Positions 9,892-20,943 of a stretch of 64,000 nt of DNA are shown one piece after another. The notes under the pieces are model-generated. The model was not told where the DNA came from, made no database searches, and saw only the letters and a program-made list of their open reading frames with translations. This DNA is from Staphylococcus debuckii. GTDB lineage: Bacteria; Bacillota; Bacilli; Staphylococcales; Staphylococcaceae. How positions within the stretch are numbered: position 1 is the first letter of the stretch; each line of letters begins with the position of its first letter. Location: assembly GCF_003718735.1 (NCBI RefSeq), contig NZ_CP033460.1, positions 1,178,001 through 1,242,000 of the forward strand. Direction: 5' to 3'. The translations under genes were made by a program, and so were the position numbers.

Positions 9892-9900
9892 GGGAATGAA

Positions 9901-12249
9901 ATGAGACAGAAAACCTTAGATGTGCTTGATTTTGAGAAAATCAAAGCAAGCGTTGAAAAAGAAGCAGTCAGTGATTTAGGAAAAGCTAAAGCAGCCCAAA
10001 TGACGCCTGCATCTGATTATGATACTGTCGTTTATCAAATGAATGAGACAGATGAACTTTCCCAAATCTATAATAAGCATCGTTTACCGAGTTTAAGCGG
10101 ATTGACAGAAGTCAAACCGCTGATTCATCGTGCGAAAATCGGCAGTATCTTAAATGTGAGAGAACTGAATCAAATTAAACGTTTAATTCAAGTTCAGAAT
10201 CAATACAAAACTTTTTACAGTCAATTATTAGAAGAAGAGGAAGCCATCAATTATCCTATTTTAGACGAAAGAATGGCGCAATTGCCGATACTCTCAGATT
10301 TATATCAAGAGATTCATCAGAAATGCGATAACTTTGATTTATTTGATGATGCCAGTTATGAATTGCAAAGTATCAGAAGTCGCATTCACAGTACTTCAAA
10401 TCGTATTAAACAGAATTTAGACAGAGTCGTTAAGAGTCAATCGAATCAGAAGAAATTATCTGATGCGATTATCACGGTCAGAAACGACCGTCATGTTATC
10501 CCTGTCAAAGCAGAATACCGTCAAGACTTTAATGGTATCGTGCATGACCAATCTTCTTCAGGACAAACTTTATATATCGAACCATCAGCCGTAGTGGAAA
10601 TGAATAACAAAATCAGCCGTTTGCGTAATGATGAAAAGGTAGAAGTAGAACGTATTCTGAGTGCACTTTCTGCTGAAGTAGCTGCTGAAGCGGATGCATG
10701 TCTAATTGCCGAATCAGTGATGGGTCAAATTGACTTCTTAACAGCGAAAGCACGTTACGGCCAATCTATTAAAGGAACGAAACCTGAATTTACACAAGAA
10801 CGCAATGTCTATCTGCCGAAAGCGTTTCATCCATTATTAGACCGCGAAACAGTAGTAGCGAATACAATTGAATTTGCAGAAGATATTCAAACAGTAATTA
10901 TCACTGGGCCTAATACAGGTGGTAAAACCGTAACCTTGAAAACACTGGGCTTAATTATTGTGATGGCACAATCAGGACTATTGATTCCAGCTTTAGATGG
11001 CAGTAAATTAAACGTCTTCGATAACGTATATTGTGATATCGGAGATGAACAATCTATCGAACAATCACTTTCTACTTTCTCTTCTCATATGAAGAATATT
11101 GTAGAGATATTGAAACACGCAGACCATAACAGCCTGATTCTATTTGATGAATTAGGTGCAGGAACAGACCCGAGTGAAGGGGCTGCACTTGCAATGAGTA
11201 TTCTGGATCATGTGCAACAATTAGGTGCCTTAGTGATGGCCACTACCCACTATCCGGAATTAAAAGCCTATAGCTATAACCGTGAAGGCGTCATGAATGC
11301 CAGCGTGGAATTCGACGTCAACACGTTAAGCCCGACTTATAAATTACTGATGGGTGTGCCTGGACGTTCCAATGCCTTTGAAATTTCCAGCAAACTAGGT
11401 CTGAGTGGCAATATTATCCGCGAAGCGAAATCCTTAATCGGTCAAGATGAACAAGAAATCAACAATATGATTGCTTCTTTAGAAAAGAATGCTAAGAAAG
11501 TAGAAACACAACGTATTGAGCTCGACCAATTATTAAGAGAAGCTAAACAAGTACATGGCGATTTAAATAAAAAATACGAGCAATATCAAAATTACGAGAA
11601 ACAACTTATGGATGATGCTAAAGTCAAAGCGAATCAACGTGTGAAAGCTGCGACGAAAGAAGCGGATGACATTATTCAAGACTTGCGTCAGATGCGCGAT
11701 GAAAAAGATGCTGAAGTCAAAGAACATGAACTGATTGAGAAACGTAAACACCTAGATGAGCAATATGAAGGCACAGATATCAAACAAAATGTTAAGAAAC
11801 AAAAATGGGATGAAATCAAAGCCGGAGACGAAGTCAAAGTTTTGACTTACGGACAAAAAGGCGAAGTGCTTGAGATATTGGATGATGATGAAGCGGTTGT
11901 CCAAATGGGTATCATTAAAATGAAATTACCAATTGCAGATTTAGAGAAGAAAAAGAAAACACAAGAGAAACCAGCTAAGACGATTTCACGTACCAACCGT
12001 TCCAGCGTGAAAATGGAGCTAGATTTGAGAGGCTATCGTTATGAAGAAGCAATCACAGCACTCGACCAATATCTCGACCAAGCAATGCTCAGCAACTACG
12101 AAAACGTTTATATCATTCACGGAAAGGGAACAGGTGCATTGCAAAAGGCAGTACAGCAACATTTGAAAAAGCATAAAAACGTAGCTTCATTCCGTACAGG
12201 TATGCCGAGCGAAGGCGGATTCGGTGTAACGGTTGCCGAATTGAAGTAA
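9901..12249 (+). CDS. mutS2: Endonuclease MutS2
   Basis: A 782-aa MutS-family ATPase without the mismatch-recognition domain. Walker A is GPNTGGKT near residue 336, Walker B is [16 protein letters not shown], and a long coiled coil lies at about 520-630. The C-terminal Smr nuclease domain (about 708-782) has [11 protein letters not shown] and [11 protein letters not shown]. MutS2 suppresses recombination and in Bacillus also rescues collided ribosomes. It is the last gene of the polX-mutS2 pair, before the separately expressed trxA. Confidence 0.96.
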   Translation: MRQKTLDVLDFEKIKASVEKEAVSDLGKAKAAQMTPASDYDTVVYQMNETDELSQIYNKHRLPSLSGLTEVKPLIHRAKIGSILNVRELNQIKRLIQVQNQYKTFYSQLLEEEEAINYPILDERMAQLPILSDLYQEIHQKCDNFDLFDDASYELQSIRSRIHSTSNRIKQNLDRVVKSQSNQKKLSDAIITVRNDRHVIPVKAEYRQDFNGIVHDQSSSGQTLYIEPSAVVEMNNKISRLRNDEKVEVERILSALSAEVAAEADACLIAESVMGQIDFLTAKARYGQSIKGTKPEFTQERNVYLPKAFHPLLDRETVVANTIEFAEDIQTVIITGPNTGGKTVTLKTLGLIIVMAQSGLLIPALDGSKLNVFDNVYCDIGDEQSIEQSLSTFSSHMKNIVEILKHADHNSLILFDELGAGTDPSEGAALAMSILDHVQQLGALVMATTHYPELKAYSYNREGVMNASVEFDVNTLSPTYKLLMGVPGRSNAFEISSKLGLSGNIIREAKSLIGQDEQEINNMIASLEKNAKKVETQRIELDQLLREAKQVHGDLNKKYEQYQNYEKQLMDDAKVKANQRVKAATKEADDIIQDLRQMRDEKDAEVKEHELIEKRKHLDEQYEGTDIKQNVKKQKWDEIKAGDEVKVLTYGQKGEVLEILDDDEAVVQMGIIKMKLPIADLEKKKKTQEKPAKTISRTNRSSVKMELDLRGYRYEEAITALDQYLDQAMLSNYENVYIIHGKGTGALQKAVQQHLKKHKNVASFRTGMPSEGGFGVTVAELK

Positions 12250-12379
12250 CTTTATAAACAATAAAAAAATAGCGAAAACACGCATTATTACACAATTTTC
12301 ATGAGCAAAGCCAGTGCATTTTTAAAATGTATCTGATATACTTTGTTCATCATTAAATTCCGAAGGAGGAACGATATTT

Positions 12380-12694
12380 ATGGCATTAGTAAAAGTAACT
12401 GACTCAAACTTTGATGAAAAAGTTCAAGACGGTGTTAAATTAGTAGATTTCTGGGCAACTTGGTGCGGACCATGTAAAATGATTGCTCCAGTATTAGAAG
12501 AATTAGCACAAGATTTTGAAGGTAAAGCTGACGTCTTAAAATTAGACGTAGACGAAAATCCTAACACTGCTGCTAAATTCGAAGTAATGAGTATTCCAAC
12601 TCTTATCGTTTTCAAAGATGGACAACCTGTAGATAAAGTAGTCGGTTTCCAACCAAAAGAAAACTTAGCAGAAGTTTTAAACAAACACCTATAA
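12380..12694 (+). CDS. trxA: Thioredoxin
   Basis: A 104-aa cytosolic thioredoxin with the redox site WCGPC (residues 28-32) and the cis-proline loop SIPT. It reduces protein disulfides and is recycled by thioredoxin reductase. An AAGGAGG site precedes the ATG. A 130-base gap separates it from mutS2, and a terminator follows, so it is probably monocistronic. Confidence 0.98.
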   Translation: MALVKVTDSNFDEKVQDGVKLVDFWATWCGPCKMIAPVLEELAQDFEGKADVLKLDVDENPNTAAKFEVMSIPTLIVFKDGQPVDKVVGFQPKENLAEVLNKHL

Positions 12695-12778
12695 GTTGCA
12701 TAGAATAATGTCTTGTTTCGGCGTTTAAAGTTGAAACTTTGAAAATATCGTCGATATGAAATAGGTTAGTTAAAAAGG

Positions 12779-12813
12779 CTGGATTCACTTTTTAGGGTGA
12801 TCCAGTTTTTTTG
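12779..12813 (+). terminator. Terminator after trxA
   Basis: CTGGAT…ATCCAG hairpin (outer arms, with an inner TCAC/GTGA pairing) followed by eight T residues. Confidence 0.85.
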
Positions 12814-12897
12814 CGTCCGCTAACGCATCAATCAATGTTATAATGACTGACAAATCAAGACATATAAACTTTAATTTTAAAGAAAGGAGGAAGAAAC

Positions 12898-14685
12898 GTG
12901 GAGGCATATCAAGAGAAGATTAAAGAAAAACTTTCAGTAGTGCCTTTTGAACCAGGCTGTTATTTGATGAAAGACCGCAACGATCAAGTGATTTATGTCG
13001 GAAAAGCCAAGCGTTTACGTAATCGGCTGCGCTCTTACTTTACAGGCGCTCACGACGCTAAGACGACGCGTTTAGTCGGTGAAATCCGTAACTTTGAATT
13101 CATTGTCACCGATAGTGAAACAGAATCTTTATTACTAGAACTCAATCTCATCAAGCAATATCAGCCACGTTATAATATTCTGCTGAAAGATGATAAAAGC
13201 TATCCTTTTATTAAAATAACGAAGGAAAAATACCCGCGGTTATTAGTGACTCGTACGGTCAAAAAAGGCACAGGGAAATATTTCGGTCCTTATCCTAATG
13301 CCTATTCTGCTGTAGAAACGAAAAAATTATTGGATCGTATTTATCCTTTTCGTAAGTGTGATAAGATGCCAGATAAACTTTGTTTATATTATCACATCGG
13401 CCAATGCCTAGGTCCATGTGTGTATGATGTGGATCAAGCAGAGTACGATAAAATGACACAAGAAGTCAGCGATTTCCTAAATGGTGAAGATAAAACGATT
13501 ATCAAAAACTTAGAAGCGAAAATGCAAGCAGCCAGTGAAAATTTAGATTTCGAGCAAGCTAAGGAATATCGTGATTTAATTCAACATATCCATAACTTGA
13601 CGAAAAAACAAAATATCATGTCAGCAGATAATACTGCGCGTGATGTTTTCGGTTACTATATTTCCAAAGGCTGGATGTGCATTCAAGTCTTCTTTGTACG
13701 GAACGGGAACATGATTCAGCGTGACACTACCATGATTCCATTACAGCAAACACCAGAAGAAGAGTTTTATACGTTTATCGGTCAATTCTATCGTTTGAAT
13801 CAACATTTATTGCCGAAAGAAGTACACGTACCGAAGAATCTAGATCGTAAAATGATTGAGTCGGTTGTAGATACTAAAATTTTGCAGCCAGTCCGCGGAC
13901 AAAAGAAAGACTTGGTCAATATGGCTAACCATAACGCAGAAGTGTCACTACAAAATAAATTCGAGTTGATCGCAAAAGATGAATCTAGAACCATTAAAGC
14001 GATTGAAGAGTTAGGCGAACAAATGGGAATTCAGACGCCGATTCGTATCGAAGCTTTCGATAACTCTAATATCCAAGGTGTCGATGCTGTATCTGCAATG
14101 GTTACTTTTGTAGATGGCAAACCCGATAAAAAAGGATACCGCAAATACAAAATTAAAACAGTTGAAGGTCCAGATGATTATAAATCAATGCGTGAAGTGA
14201 TTCGCAGACGTTATACACGTGTGTTGAATGATGGTTTGCCATTGCCGGATTTGATTATTGTCGATGGCGGTAAAGGACAAATGTCCGTAGCCATTGATGT
14301 ACTGGAGAATGAGCTAGGGCTAGATATCCCAGTGGCAGGTTTGCGCAAGAATGATAAACACCGTACCTCAGAATTAATTTATGGACCTGCAGCCGAAGTG
14401 GTTCCTTTGAAAAAGAACAGCCAAGCTTTCTATTTACTGCAACGTATTCAAGATGAAGTCCACCGCTTTGCCATTACTTTCCATCGTCAAACGAGACAAA
14501 AACATAGTTTCTCCTCTGTGTTAGATGAGGTAGAAGGAATCGGTCCAAAACGTAAAACGACTTTATTACGTACTTTCGGTTCTATTAAAAAAATGAGAGA
14601 AGCTACATTGAAAGATTTGCAAGAAGCGGGTTTGCCGCAAAAAGTAGCGGAAAGTTTGCAAGCTGAATTGAATAAAGAAGATTAA
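12898..14685 (+). CDS. uvrC: Excinuclease ABC subunit C
   Basis: A 595-aa nuclease that makes both incisions in nucleotide excision repair after UvrAB loads on damage. GIY-YIG domain at 14-95 ([25 protein letters not shown]), UVR motif near 203-238 (binds UvrB), RNase H-like 5'-incision domain ([11 protein letters not shown]…IVDGGKGQ), and C-terminal helix-hairpin-helix ([18 protein letters not shown]). The start is GTG, placed 6 bases after AAAGGAGGAAG. Length is as expected. Confidence 0.97.
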   Translation: MEAYQEKIKEKLSVVPFEPGCYLMKDRNDQVIYVGKAKRLRNRLRSYFTGAHDAKTTRLVGEIRNFEFIVTDSETESLLLELNLIKQYQPRYNILLKDDKSYPFIKITKEKYPRLLVTRTVKKGTGKYFGPYPNAYSAVETKKLLDRIYPFRKCDKMPDKLCLYYHIGQCLGPCVYDVDQAEYDKMTQEVSDFLNGEDKTIIKNLEAKMQAASENLDFEQAKEYRDLIQHIHNLTKKQNIMSADNTARDVFGYYISKGWMCIQVFFVRNGNMIQRDTTMIPLQQTPEEEFYTFIGQFYRLNQHLLPKEVHVPKNLDRKMIESVVDTKILQPVRGQKKDLVNMANHNAEVSLQNKFELIAKDESRTIKAIEELGEQMGIQTPIRIEAFDNSNIQGVDAVSAMVTFVDGKPDKKGYRKYKIKTVEGPDDYKSMREVIRRRYTRVLNDGLPLPDLIIVDGGKGQMSVAIDVLENELGLDIPVAGLRKNDKHRTSELIYGPAAEVVPLKKNSQAFYLLQRIQDEVHRFAITFHRQTRQKHSFSSVLDEVEGIGPKRKTTLLRTFGSIKKMREATLKDLQEAGLPQKVAESLQAELNKED

Positions 14686-14740
14686 GAGTGTGTTGCTGCA
14701 TAAATAGTTATCAATTTGTGCAGTTTTCGCACTCTTTTTG
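14684..14740 (+). terminator. Terminator after uvrC
   Basis: AAGAGTG / CGCACTCTT outer arms and an inner TGCTGCA / TGTGCAG pairing, followed by TTTTTG. Confidence 0.7.
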
Positions 14741-14792
14741 TTAATAAAAGTGTAATATTATTTGAATTAAATACAAAATAGAAAAAAGTGCA

Positions 14793-14809
14793 ATGAGAAT
14801 TATTCTCAT
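14793..14809. promoter_or_regulatory. Fur-box-like palindrome upstream of sdhCAB
   Basis: A perfect 17-base palindrome, ATGAGAAT-T-ATTCTCAT. It resembles staphylococcal Fur/PerR-type operators. SDH contains heme and three Fe-S clusters, so iron control is plausible, but the distance to the sdhC start (365 bases) leaves the target promoter unclear. Confidence 0.45.
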
Positions 14810-14875
14810 GCCCAAAAGACGGTCAAAAAATGTTACAATATCGTTAACAAGGTTTTATATTTTTTTAGGACTGTT

Positions 14876-14889
14876 TGTAAACGCTTTCT
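14876..14889. promoter_or_regulatory. cre-like site (CcpA) in the sdhC upstream region
   Basis: TGTAAACGCTTTCT matches the CcpA consensus TGWAARCGYTWNCW closely. Catabolite repression of the TCA cycle and sdh is established in low-GC Gram-positives. The rest of 14741-15173 is gene-free leader; I identified no clear promoter hexamers in it. Confidence 0.55.
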
Positions 14890-15173
14890 AAATGAAAATG
14901 TTTCTCAATTAGCTCTATATCAAAGTTTTTAACAGAAATTCATCAAGAAGCAAGCGTTCAGAAAAGACAGCTTAGATAGGGGTCAAATACATAGAAATAC
15001 TCTTTCTGAACTTGTGGGTTGCTCGTACAGACTGTGAATTATACAACAGTGTTTTATTTAGATACTTTAAAAATTTTGATTAGGGAAAATTGTGGGACAA
15101 TTTAGGGCTTTTCCAATTCATTTCCTTTGAATAAAACCATAAATACTATTTGTTTCACAGGGGGGACTTCCTT

Positions 15174-15788
15174 TTGGGTTATACTAAGAATCAATTCTAC
15201 TTGCGACGTATTCACTCGTTACTAGGGGTTATTCCGATCGGAGCATTTTTACTTGTGCATTTGACGGTTAACCATCAGGCAACAAAAGGAGCTGGCGCAT
15301 TCGACAAAGCATCTCAGTTCATGGAATCACTACCATTCTTGCTAGCACTTGAGATTTTACTTATTTACTTACCAATTTTATACCATGCATTATACGGTGT
15401 GCATATTGCTTTCACAGCTAAAGAAAATGTCGGGCATTATTCATGGTTCAGAAACTGGATGTTCATGATGCAACGTATTACAGGTGTTTTAGCGTTTATC
15501 TTCATCGCTATCCACTTCTATCAAACTAAAATTGAAATGTGGATGGGTCATAAAACACTTGGTTTCACTATGATGCATGACTTATTAAGCAATCCATTTT
15601 GGTTGGTTTTCTATATTATTTTAACTGTTGCAGTTATTTTCCACTTCGCTAATGGTTTATGGTCATTCGGCGTAACTTGGGGATTCTTGCAATCACCAAA
15701 ATCACAACGTGTATTCACATGGATTTCATTAATTGTATTCATCGTAGTCGCTTATATCGGCGTGAGTGCAATCTTAGCATTTGTTTAA
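15174..15788 (+). CDS. sdhC: Succinate dehydrogenase cytochrome b558 subunit
   Basis: A 204-aa membrane anchor that binds heme b and passes electrons to menaquinone. Five hydrophobic segments are visible, with conserved histidines in the first (VHLTVNHQAT) and in HYSWFRNW and IHFYQ. I choose the TTG at 15174: a GGGGGGA site lies 8 bases before it, and it gives the family length. The longer frame from 15150 has no site. It leads the sdhCAB operon. Confidence 0.95.
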   Translation: MGYTKNQFYLRRIHSLLGVIPIGAFLLVHLTVNHQATKGAGAFDKASQFMESLPFLLALEILLIYLPILYHALYGVHIAFTAKENVGHYSWFRNWMFMMQRITGVLAFIFIAIHFYQTKIEMWMGHKTLGFTMMHDLLSNPFWLVFYIILTVAVIFHFANGLWSFGVTWGFLQSPKSQRVFTWISLIVFIVVAYIGVSAILAFV

Positions 15789-15843
15789 CAGAGCATAGAA
15801 TCAGCGTAAATAAAGGTTATATTTTCAGGGAGTGACATTTAAT

Positions 15844-17637
15844 ATGGCAGAGAAAAAAGTTATTGTTGTCGGCGGCGGATTGGCCGGCATGATGACAACA
15901 ATTAAAATAGCAGAACAAGGTGTACATGTTGATTTATTCTCAGTTGTACCCGTAAAACGTTCGCACTCTGTGTGCGCACAAGGGGGTATTAACGGGGCTG
16001 TTAATACAAAAGGTGAAGGAGACTCACCTTGGATTCACTTCGATGATACGGTTTATGGTGGCGACTTCTTAGCTAACCAACCACCAGTAAAAGCAATGGC
16101 TGATGCAGCACCAAAAATCATTCACTTGCTTGACCGTATGGGTGTAATGTTCAACAGAACACCTGAGGGCTTATTAGACTTCCGTCGTTTCGGTGGTACA
16201 ATGCACCACAGAACAGCTTATGCTGGTGCGACAACAGGTCAACAATTAGTTTATGCACTAGATGAACAAGTTCGTAAATTTGAAGTTGATGGGCTTGTAA
16301 CAAAATATGAAGGATGGGAATTCTTAGGACTTGTTAAAGACCATGATGGTGCTGCACGCGGTATCGTGGCTCAAAACTTAACAGATGCTAAAATCGACTC
16401 ATTCCGTTCAGATGCAGTTGTTATGGCGACTGGTGGTCCTGGTATCATCTTCGGTAAAACAACAAACTCTATGATCAACACAGGTTCAGCAGCATCTATC
16501 GTTTACCAACAAGGTGCGGTATATGCAAACGGTGAATTTATCCAAATCCACCCAACTGCAATTCCTGGTGATGATAAATTACGTTTAATGAGTGAATCAG
16601 CGCGTGGTGAAGGTGGCCGTATTTGGACATACAAAGATGGTAAACCTTGGTATTTCTTAGAAGAAAAATATCCTGACTATGGTAACTTAGTGCCACGTGA
16701 CATCGCTACACGTGAAATCTTCGATGTTTGTGTGAACCAAAAATTAGGTATCAACGGTGAAAACATGGTTTACCTTGACCTTTCACATAAAGATCCGCAT
16801 GAATTAGATGTTAAATTAGGCGGTATCATCGAAATTTATGAAAAATTCACTGGTGACGACCCACGTAAAGTACCAATGAAAATCTTCCCAGCCGTTCACT
16901 ATTCAATGGGTGGATTGTATGTAGACTATGATCAACACACAACTATTAAAGGATTATTTGCAGCAGGAGAATGTGACTTCTCACAACATGGTGGTAACCG
17001 TTTAGGTGCGAACTCATTATTATCTGCAATTTACGGCGGTACTGTAGCGGGCCCTAACGCAGTTAAATACATTGATACAGTTGAACAATCATACACTGAA
17101 TTAGATGACAGCTTGTATCAAGACAGAGTTGACGAAGAACAAAAACGTTTCGACGAATTATTGAATATGAAAGGTACTGAAAATGCCTTCAAACTTCATC
17201 GCGAACTTGGTGAAGTCATGACTAAACATGTAACTGTAGTTCGTGAAAACAAAGCATTACTTGAAACTGACGAAAAAATTCTTGAGTTGATGAGACGTTA
17301 TAAAGACATCGACATGGAAGATACACAAACTTGGAGTAACCAAGCAGTATTCTTCACACGTCAATTATGGAATATGTTAGTGCTTGCACGTGTTATCACT
17401 ATCGGTGCTTATAATCGTAACGAATCACGTGGTGCCCACTATAAACCAGAATTCCCTAATCGTAATGATGAAGAATGGTTGAAAACAACAATGGCACATT
17501 ACAATGGTAAATATGAAGCACCTACATTCACATATGAAGATGTAGATATCAGCTTGATTCCACCGCGTAAACGTGACTACTCAAGTAAATCGAAAACTGC
17601 AGAACATAAGGAAGAAGAAGAAGGGAGCGAATCATAA
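15844..17637 (+). CDS. sdhA: Succinate dehydrogenase flavoprotein subunit
   Basis: A 597-aa FAD protein that oxidises succinate to fumarate in the TCA cycle and respiratory chain. Dinucleotide-binding motif VIVVGGGLAGMM at the N-terminus, the covalent-FAD region SVCAQGGINGA, active-site HPTAIPGDDKLRLMSESARGEGG, and GECDFSQHGGNRLGANSLL. The ATG at 15844 follows AGGGAGTG; an in-frame GTG at 15832 lies inside that site and is rejected. The stop overlaps the sdhB start by one base. Confidence 0.97.
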   Translation: MAEKKVIVVGGGLAGMMTTIKIAEQGVHVDLFSVVPVKRSHSVCAQGGINGAVNTKGEGDSPWIHFDDTVYGGDFLANQPPVKAMADAAPKIIHLLDRMGVMFNRTPEGLLDFRRFGGTMHHRTAYAGATTGQQLVYALDEQVRKFEVDGLVTKYEGWEFLGLVKDHDGAARGIVAQNLTDAKIDSFRSDAVVMATGGPGIIFGKTTNSMINTGSAASIVYQQGAVYANGEFIQIHPTAIPGDDKLRLMSESARGEGGRIWTYKDGKPWYFLEEKYPDYGNLVPRDIATREIFDVCVNQKLGINGENMVYLDLSHKDPHELDVKLGGIIEIYEKFTGDDPRKVPMKIFPAVHYSMGGLYVDYDQHTTIKGLFAAGECDFSQHGGNRLGANSLLSAIYGGTVAGPNAVKYIDTVEQSYTELDDSLYQDRVDEEQKRFDELLNMKGTENAFKLHRELGEVMTKHVTVVRENKALLETDEKILELMRRYKDIDMEDTQTWSNQAVFFTRQLWNMLVLARVITIGAYNRNESRGAHYKPEFPNRNDEEWLKTTMAHYNGKYEAPTFTYEDVDISLIPPRKRDYSSKSKTAEHKEEEEGSES

Positions 17638-18461
17638 TGGCAGAAGAAGTAAAAGACCAAGCTGTTGAGCAACATCATCAACAACAGCAAGCTTCTAATA
17701 AACAAAAAACTGTAACTTTGATTATTAAACGACAAGATACAAGTGACTCTCAGCCATATGAAGAAAAATTCGAGATTCCTTATCGTGAAAACTTGAATGT
17801 TATTGCGTGCTTGATGGAAATCAGACGTAATCCAATCAATACTAAAGGTGAAAAAGTAGCACCTGTAACTTGGGATATGAACTGTTTGGAAGAAGTTTGT
17901 GGTGCTTGTTCAATGGTTATCAACGGCCATGCACGTCAAGCATGTTCAGCAATCGTTGACCAATTAGAACAACCGATTCGCTTAGAACCAATGAAAACTT
18001 TCCCAATCATTCGTGACTTGCAAGTTGATCGTTCACGCATGTTCGACAACTTGAAACGTATGAAAGCTTGGATTCCAATCGATGGTACTTACGATTTAGG
18101 TCCAGGACCTCGTATGCCTGAGAAAAAACGTCAAACTGCTTATGAGTTATCTAAATGTATGACTTGCGGTGTATGTTTAGAAGTTTGTCCTAACGTAACT
18201 AAAAATAATGGTTTCGTTGGTGCACAAGCCATTTCACAAGTACGTTTATTCAACCTACATCCAACAGGTTCAATGACTAAAGATGAACGTCTAGATGCAT
18301 TGATGGGTGCAGGCGGTTTACAAGAATGCGGTAACTCTCAAAACTGTGTAAATGCTTGTCCAAAAGGTATTCCTTTGACAACTTCAATCGCAGCATTAAA
18401 CAGAGAAACTTCATTCTATATGTTTAAATCATTCTTTGGTTCAGATCACCAAGTAAACTAA
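17637..18461 (+). CDS. sdhB: Succinate dehydrogenase iron-sulfur subunit
   Basis: A 274-aa electron-transfer subunit. After a Q/H-rich N-terminal tail (about 1-25, unusual in composition) come the [2Fe-2S] ligands (CLEEVCGACSMVINGHARQAC), the [4Fe-4S] set CMTCGVCLEVCP and a third cluster CGNSQNCVNACPKG. It links the SdhA flavin to SdhC heme. It overlaps sdhA by one base and ends the operon at a terminator. Confidence 0.97.
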   Translation: MAEEVKDQAVEQHHQQQQASNKQKTVTLIIKRQDTSDSQPYEEKFEIPYRENLNVIACLMEIRRNPINTKGEKVAPVTWDMNCLEEVCGACSMVINGHARQACSAIVDQLEQPIRLEPMKTFPIIRDLQVDRSRMFDNLKRMKAWIPIDGTYDLGPGPRMPEKKRQTAYELSKCMTCGVCLEVCPNVTKNNGFVGAQAISQVRLFNLHPTGSMTKDERLDALMGAGGLQECGNSQNCVNACPKGIPLTTSIAALNRETSFYMFKSFFGSDHQVN

Positions 18462-18477
18462 TTAATATTGATATAGA

Positions 18478-18516
18478 ACGGCCTGAGGCATTATTAAATG
18501 TCTCAGGCCTTTTTTG
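18478..18516 (+). terminator. Terminator after sdhB
   Basis: GGCCTGAG and CTCAGGCC arms around a 14-base loop, followed by a T-run. Confidence 0.9.
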
Positions 18517-18554
18517 GTGCGTGCTTGCTAATTGTAGAAAAGGGCGCAAGGGGG

Positions 18555-18597
18555 GGATATATTGGCCAAGATTCGAAGCAACATGTCCAATATATCC
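18555..18597. repeat. Isolated family 2 repeat unit
   Basis: ATTGGCCA, a 15-base spacer (AGATTCGAAGCAACA) and TGTCCAAT reproduce the unit seen at 1025-1155. It shows this is a dispersed element and not only a local tandem. The flanks of this 300-base gap up to murI hold nothing else I recognise. Confidence 0.8.
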
Positions 18598-18760
18598 GCT
18601 CTCCTCTATGGTTAGCCGTCTTTCTTCATTCCATCCTCTCTCCAAAGGTTTCTTTCGGCGGAGCCGGGGAGATAAGGAACACAAATTCTGATTAATTCAA
18701 TGCATTTGGTGATTGTGATAAAATATAGTTTAAGAATGTTTTGCACGAGGATGAGTAGAG

Positions 18761-19561
18761 ATGAACAAACCTATTGGAGTGATTGACTCAGGAGTCGGCG
18801 GCCTCACTGTAGCCAAGGAAATTATGCGTCAGCTGCCGAATGAAACGATTTATTATTTAGGTGATAGTGCACGTTGTCCTTATGGCCCTCGACCTGGTGA
18901 TGAGGTGCGGAAGTTTACGGTGCAGTTAGCGCAGAAGTTAATGGAATTTGATATCAAGATGTTGGTGATTGCGTGTAATACGGCGACTGCAGTGGCTTTG
19001 GAAACGTTGAAGGAATTGTTGCCGATTCCTGTTATCGGAGTGGTTGAACCGGGTTCACGCACGGCGATTATGACGACGAAGAATAATAATGTGATGGTGC
19101 TCGGCACTGAGGGTACGATTAAATCTGAAGCGTATACGAAGCATATTAAAGCGATTAATCCGAATGTTGAAGTGACTGGCGTTGCTTGTCCAGACTTTGT
19201 ACCGTTGGTGGAACAGATGCGTTATCATGACCCGGTCCCAACGAATATTGTGATTCACCAAACGTTGAGAGCGTTTCGTAATAATAAAGCGGATACGGTA
19301 ATATTAGGTTGTACGCATTATCCGTTGTTGTTTGAGCCGATTTATGAATATTTTGGTGGTACGAAAACGGTGATTTCTTCTGGTTTGGAAACTGCGCGTG
19401 AAGTGAGTGCGTTGTTGACGTTCAGTAATGAACATGCGCCTTATACGCCGAATCCGCAACACCGTTTCTTTGCGACAGGAGATACGGAGCATATTGAATA
19501 TATTATTTCGCAATGGTTGAAGTTGGATGATGTCGTAGTCACAATGGTAAAAGTCGATTAA
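18761..19561 (+). CDS. murI: Glutamate racemase
   Basis: A 266-aa enzyme making D-glutamate for peptidoglycan. [17 protein letters not shown] carries the first Asp/Ser; catalytic cysteines lie in VIACNTATA (near 74) and LGCTHYPLL (near 186). Sequence length and motif order are typical. It heads a compact cluster with the inosine/xanthosine triphosphatase and a phosphodiesterase, as racE-ysnA-ysnB in Bacillus. Confidence 0.96.
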   Translation: MNKPIGVIDSGVGGLTVAKEIMRQLPNETIYYLGDSARCPYGPRPGDEVRKFTVQLAQKLMEFDIKMLVIACNTATAVALETLKELLPIPVIGVVEPGSRTAIMTTKNNNVMVLGTEGTIKSEAYTKHIKAINPNVEVTGVACPDFVPLVEQMRYHDPVPTNIVIHQTLRAFRNNKADTVILGCTHYPLLFEPIYEYFGGTKTVISSGLETAREVSALLTFSNEHAPYTPNPQHRFFATGDTEHIEYIISQWLKLDDVVVTMVKVD

Positions 19562-19576
19562 ATAGAGGTGGAACAG

Positions 19577-20161
19577 ATGGAAGATTTAGTAATAGCAACA
19601 GGAAATAAAGGTAAAATTAATGATTTCAAAGTGATTTTTCCTGAGTATAACGTCATTGGCATCGGTGAATTGATTGAGGGGTTTGATGTGGAAGAAACTG
19701 GCTCAACTTTCGAAGAGAATGCTAAATTGAAATCAGAAGCGGCGGCTCAAGCATTAGGTAAACGGATTATCGCGGATGACAGCGGTCTTGCAGTAGACGC
19801 GTTAAATGGAGAACCTGGTATTTATTCCGCACGTTACGCGGGGACAGATAAAGATGATGAAGCGAATATCGTAAAGTTGTTGAATAATTTAGGTGAAAAT
19901 GACAATCGTCAAGCCCAGTTCGTTTGCGTCATCAGTATGAGTGCGCCGAATGAAGAAACGGTGACTTTCCGAGGCACAGTTGATGGCGAAATTACACATG
20001 CGAAAGAAGGCGACAATGGATTCGGTTATGATCCGATATTCTATGTTCCTGAAAAAGGTAAAACGATGGCACAGCTCTCTGCTGAAGAAAAAGGAGAAAT
20101 CAGTCATAGACGTCGTGCAATTGATAAACTGCGAAACTATTTAAAGGGTGATCAAATTTGA
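19577..20161 (+). CDS. XTP/dITP pyrophosphatase (RdgB/HAM1 family)
   Basis: A 194-aa house-cleaning nucleotidase that hydrolyses ITP, dITP and XTP so they are not built into nucleic acids. Motifs: LVIATGNKGKINDFKVIF at the N-terminus, ETGSTFEENA, IADDSGLAVDALNGEPGIYSARYAG, and NGFGYDPIFYVPE. I choose the ATG at 19577, five bases after GAGGTGG; the GTG at 19568 lies in that site. It overlaps the next gene by four bases. Confidence 0.93.
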   Translation: MEDLVIATGNKGKINDFKVIFPEYNVIGIGELIEGFDVEETGSTFEENAKLKSEAAAQALGKRIIADDSGLAVDALNGEPGIYSARYAGTDKDDEANIVKLLNNLGENDNRQAQFVCVISMSAPNEETVTFRGTVDGEITHAKEGDNGFGYDPIFYVPEKGKTMAQLSAEEKGEISHRRRAIDKLRNYLKGDQI

Positions 20162-20667
20162 ATAGATGGTTAATTGTCAGTGATAATCATACGGAAGCGG
20201 GTATCTTATTTGAAGTGTTTAATCACTACGATGAAGTAGATGTAGCGATTCACTTGGGCGACTCAGAATTTCAATATGATGATACGGAACTCAGTTTATA
20301 TCGACGTGTGAAGGGCAATTGCGATTTTTATCCGGAGTTTCCGGGAGAAGAAGTGGTGGAAGCGGATGGTGTACGTGCGTTTTATACGCATGGCCATATG
20401 TATAATGTCAATACGACACGCATGCAACTAGCTGAAAAAGCAAAATCACTAGCATGCCAATTTGCTTTCTATGGTCACACTCATATTGCACGTTATGAAG
20501 AAATTGCTGGTGTACATGTCATTAATCCTGGCAGTATTTCTCAATCGAGAAGTAGCACTGAGGAAACTTACGCGGAATTGCTGCTTAATGAAAATGAGCA
20601 AACAGCCAAGTTAAATTTCCGTAATCGCCAACATGCAATTATTGATACAGTTGAATTTACGATATAA
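20158..20667 (+). CDS. YfcE/MJ0936-family metallophosphoesterase (YsnB-like)
   Basis: A 169-aa calcineurin-like phosphodiesterase. Metal ligands appear as VSDNHTEA, HLGDSEF, KGNCDF, YTHGHMY and YGHTHIA…INPGSIS. It probably cleaves phosphodiesters, but the substrate is unknown. The TTG start overlaps the stop of the triphosphatase gene (TTGA), implying coupled translation. A terminator follows. Confidence 0.88.
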   Translation: MNRWLIVSDNHTEAGILFEVFNHYDEVDVAIHLGDSEFQYDDTELSLYRRVKGNCDFYPEFPGEEVVEADGVRAFYTHGHMYNVNTTRMQLAEKAKSLACQFAFYGHTHIARYEEIAGVHVINPGSISQSRSSTEETYAELLLNENEQTAKLNFRNRQHAIIDTVEFTI

Positions 20668-20669
20668 AA

Positions 20670-20726
20670 AATTGCCAGCGTATAGGCACCTCTTTGCAGT
20701 GCTGATTGACGCTGGCTTCTTTTTAT
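20670..20726. terminator. Terminator after the phosphodiesterase gene
   Basis: GCCAGCGT and ACGCTGGC arms with a large, partly paired loop, followed by TTCTTTTTATT. Confidence 0.75.
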
Positions 20727-20748
20727 TATTCATGATTAGGAAAATCTA

Positions 20749-20943
20749 TCAGTGACAAAATAAACATAACGGTTGGCGGTATGGTAAAAAAAAGCCTAAC
20801 ATACCGACGATTAAAAACATATGTAGACCGATTATAGTTCCACCTAATGATAAAATACTGATAGATTTAGGGTCTTCGGAAAATATAGATGCCATTGTAT
20901 AGCTTCTACTTATAATATGATTGCTTAACGTTATCAAGGACAC
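20749..20943 (-). CDS. Doubtful 64-aa membrane ORF
   Basis: Reads from a GTG without a ribosome site. It has one hydrophobic stretch (ISILSLGGTIIGLHMFLIVGM) and passes through an A8/T8 run that could be a frameshift site. It may be the remnant of a small membrane protein gene or chance. Nothing else is recognisable in 20727-21041. Confidence 0.2.
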   Translation of the reverse strand: MSLITLSNHIISRSYTMASIFSEDPKSISILSLGGTIIGLHMFLIVGMLGFFLPYRQPLCLFCH

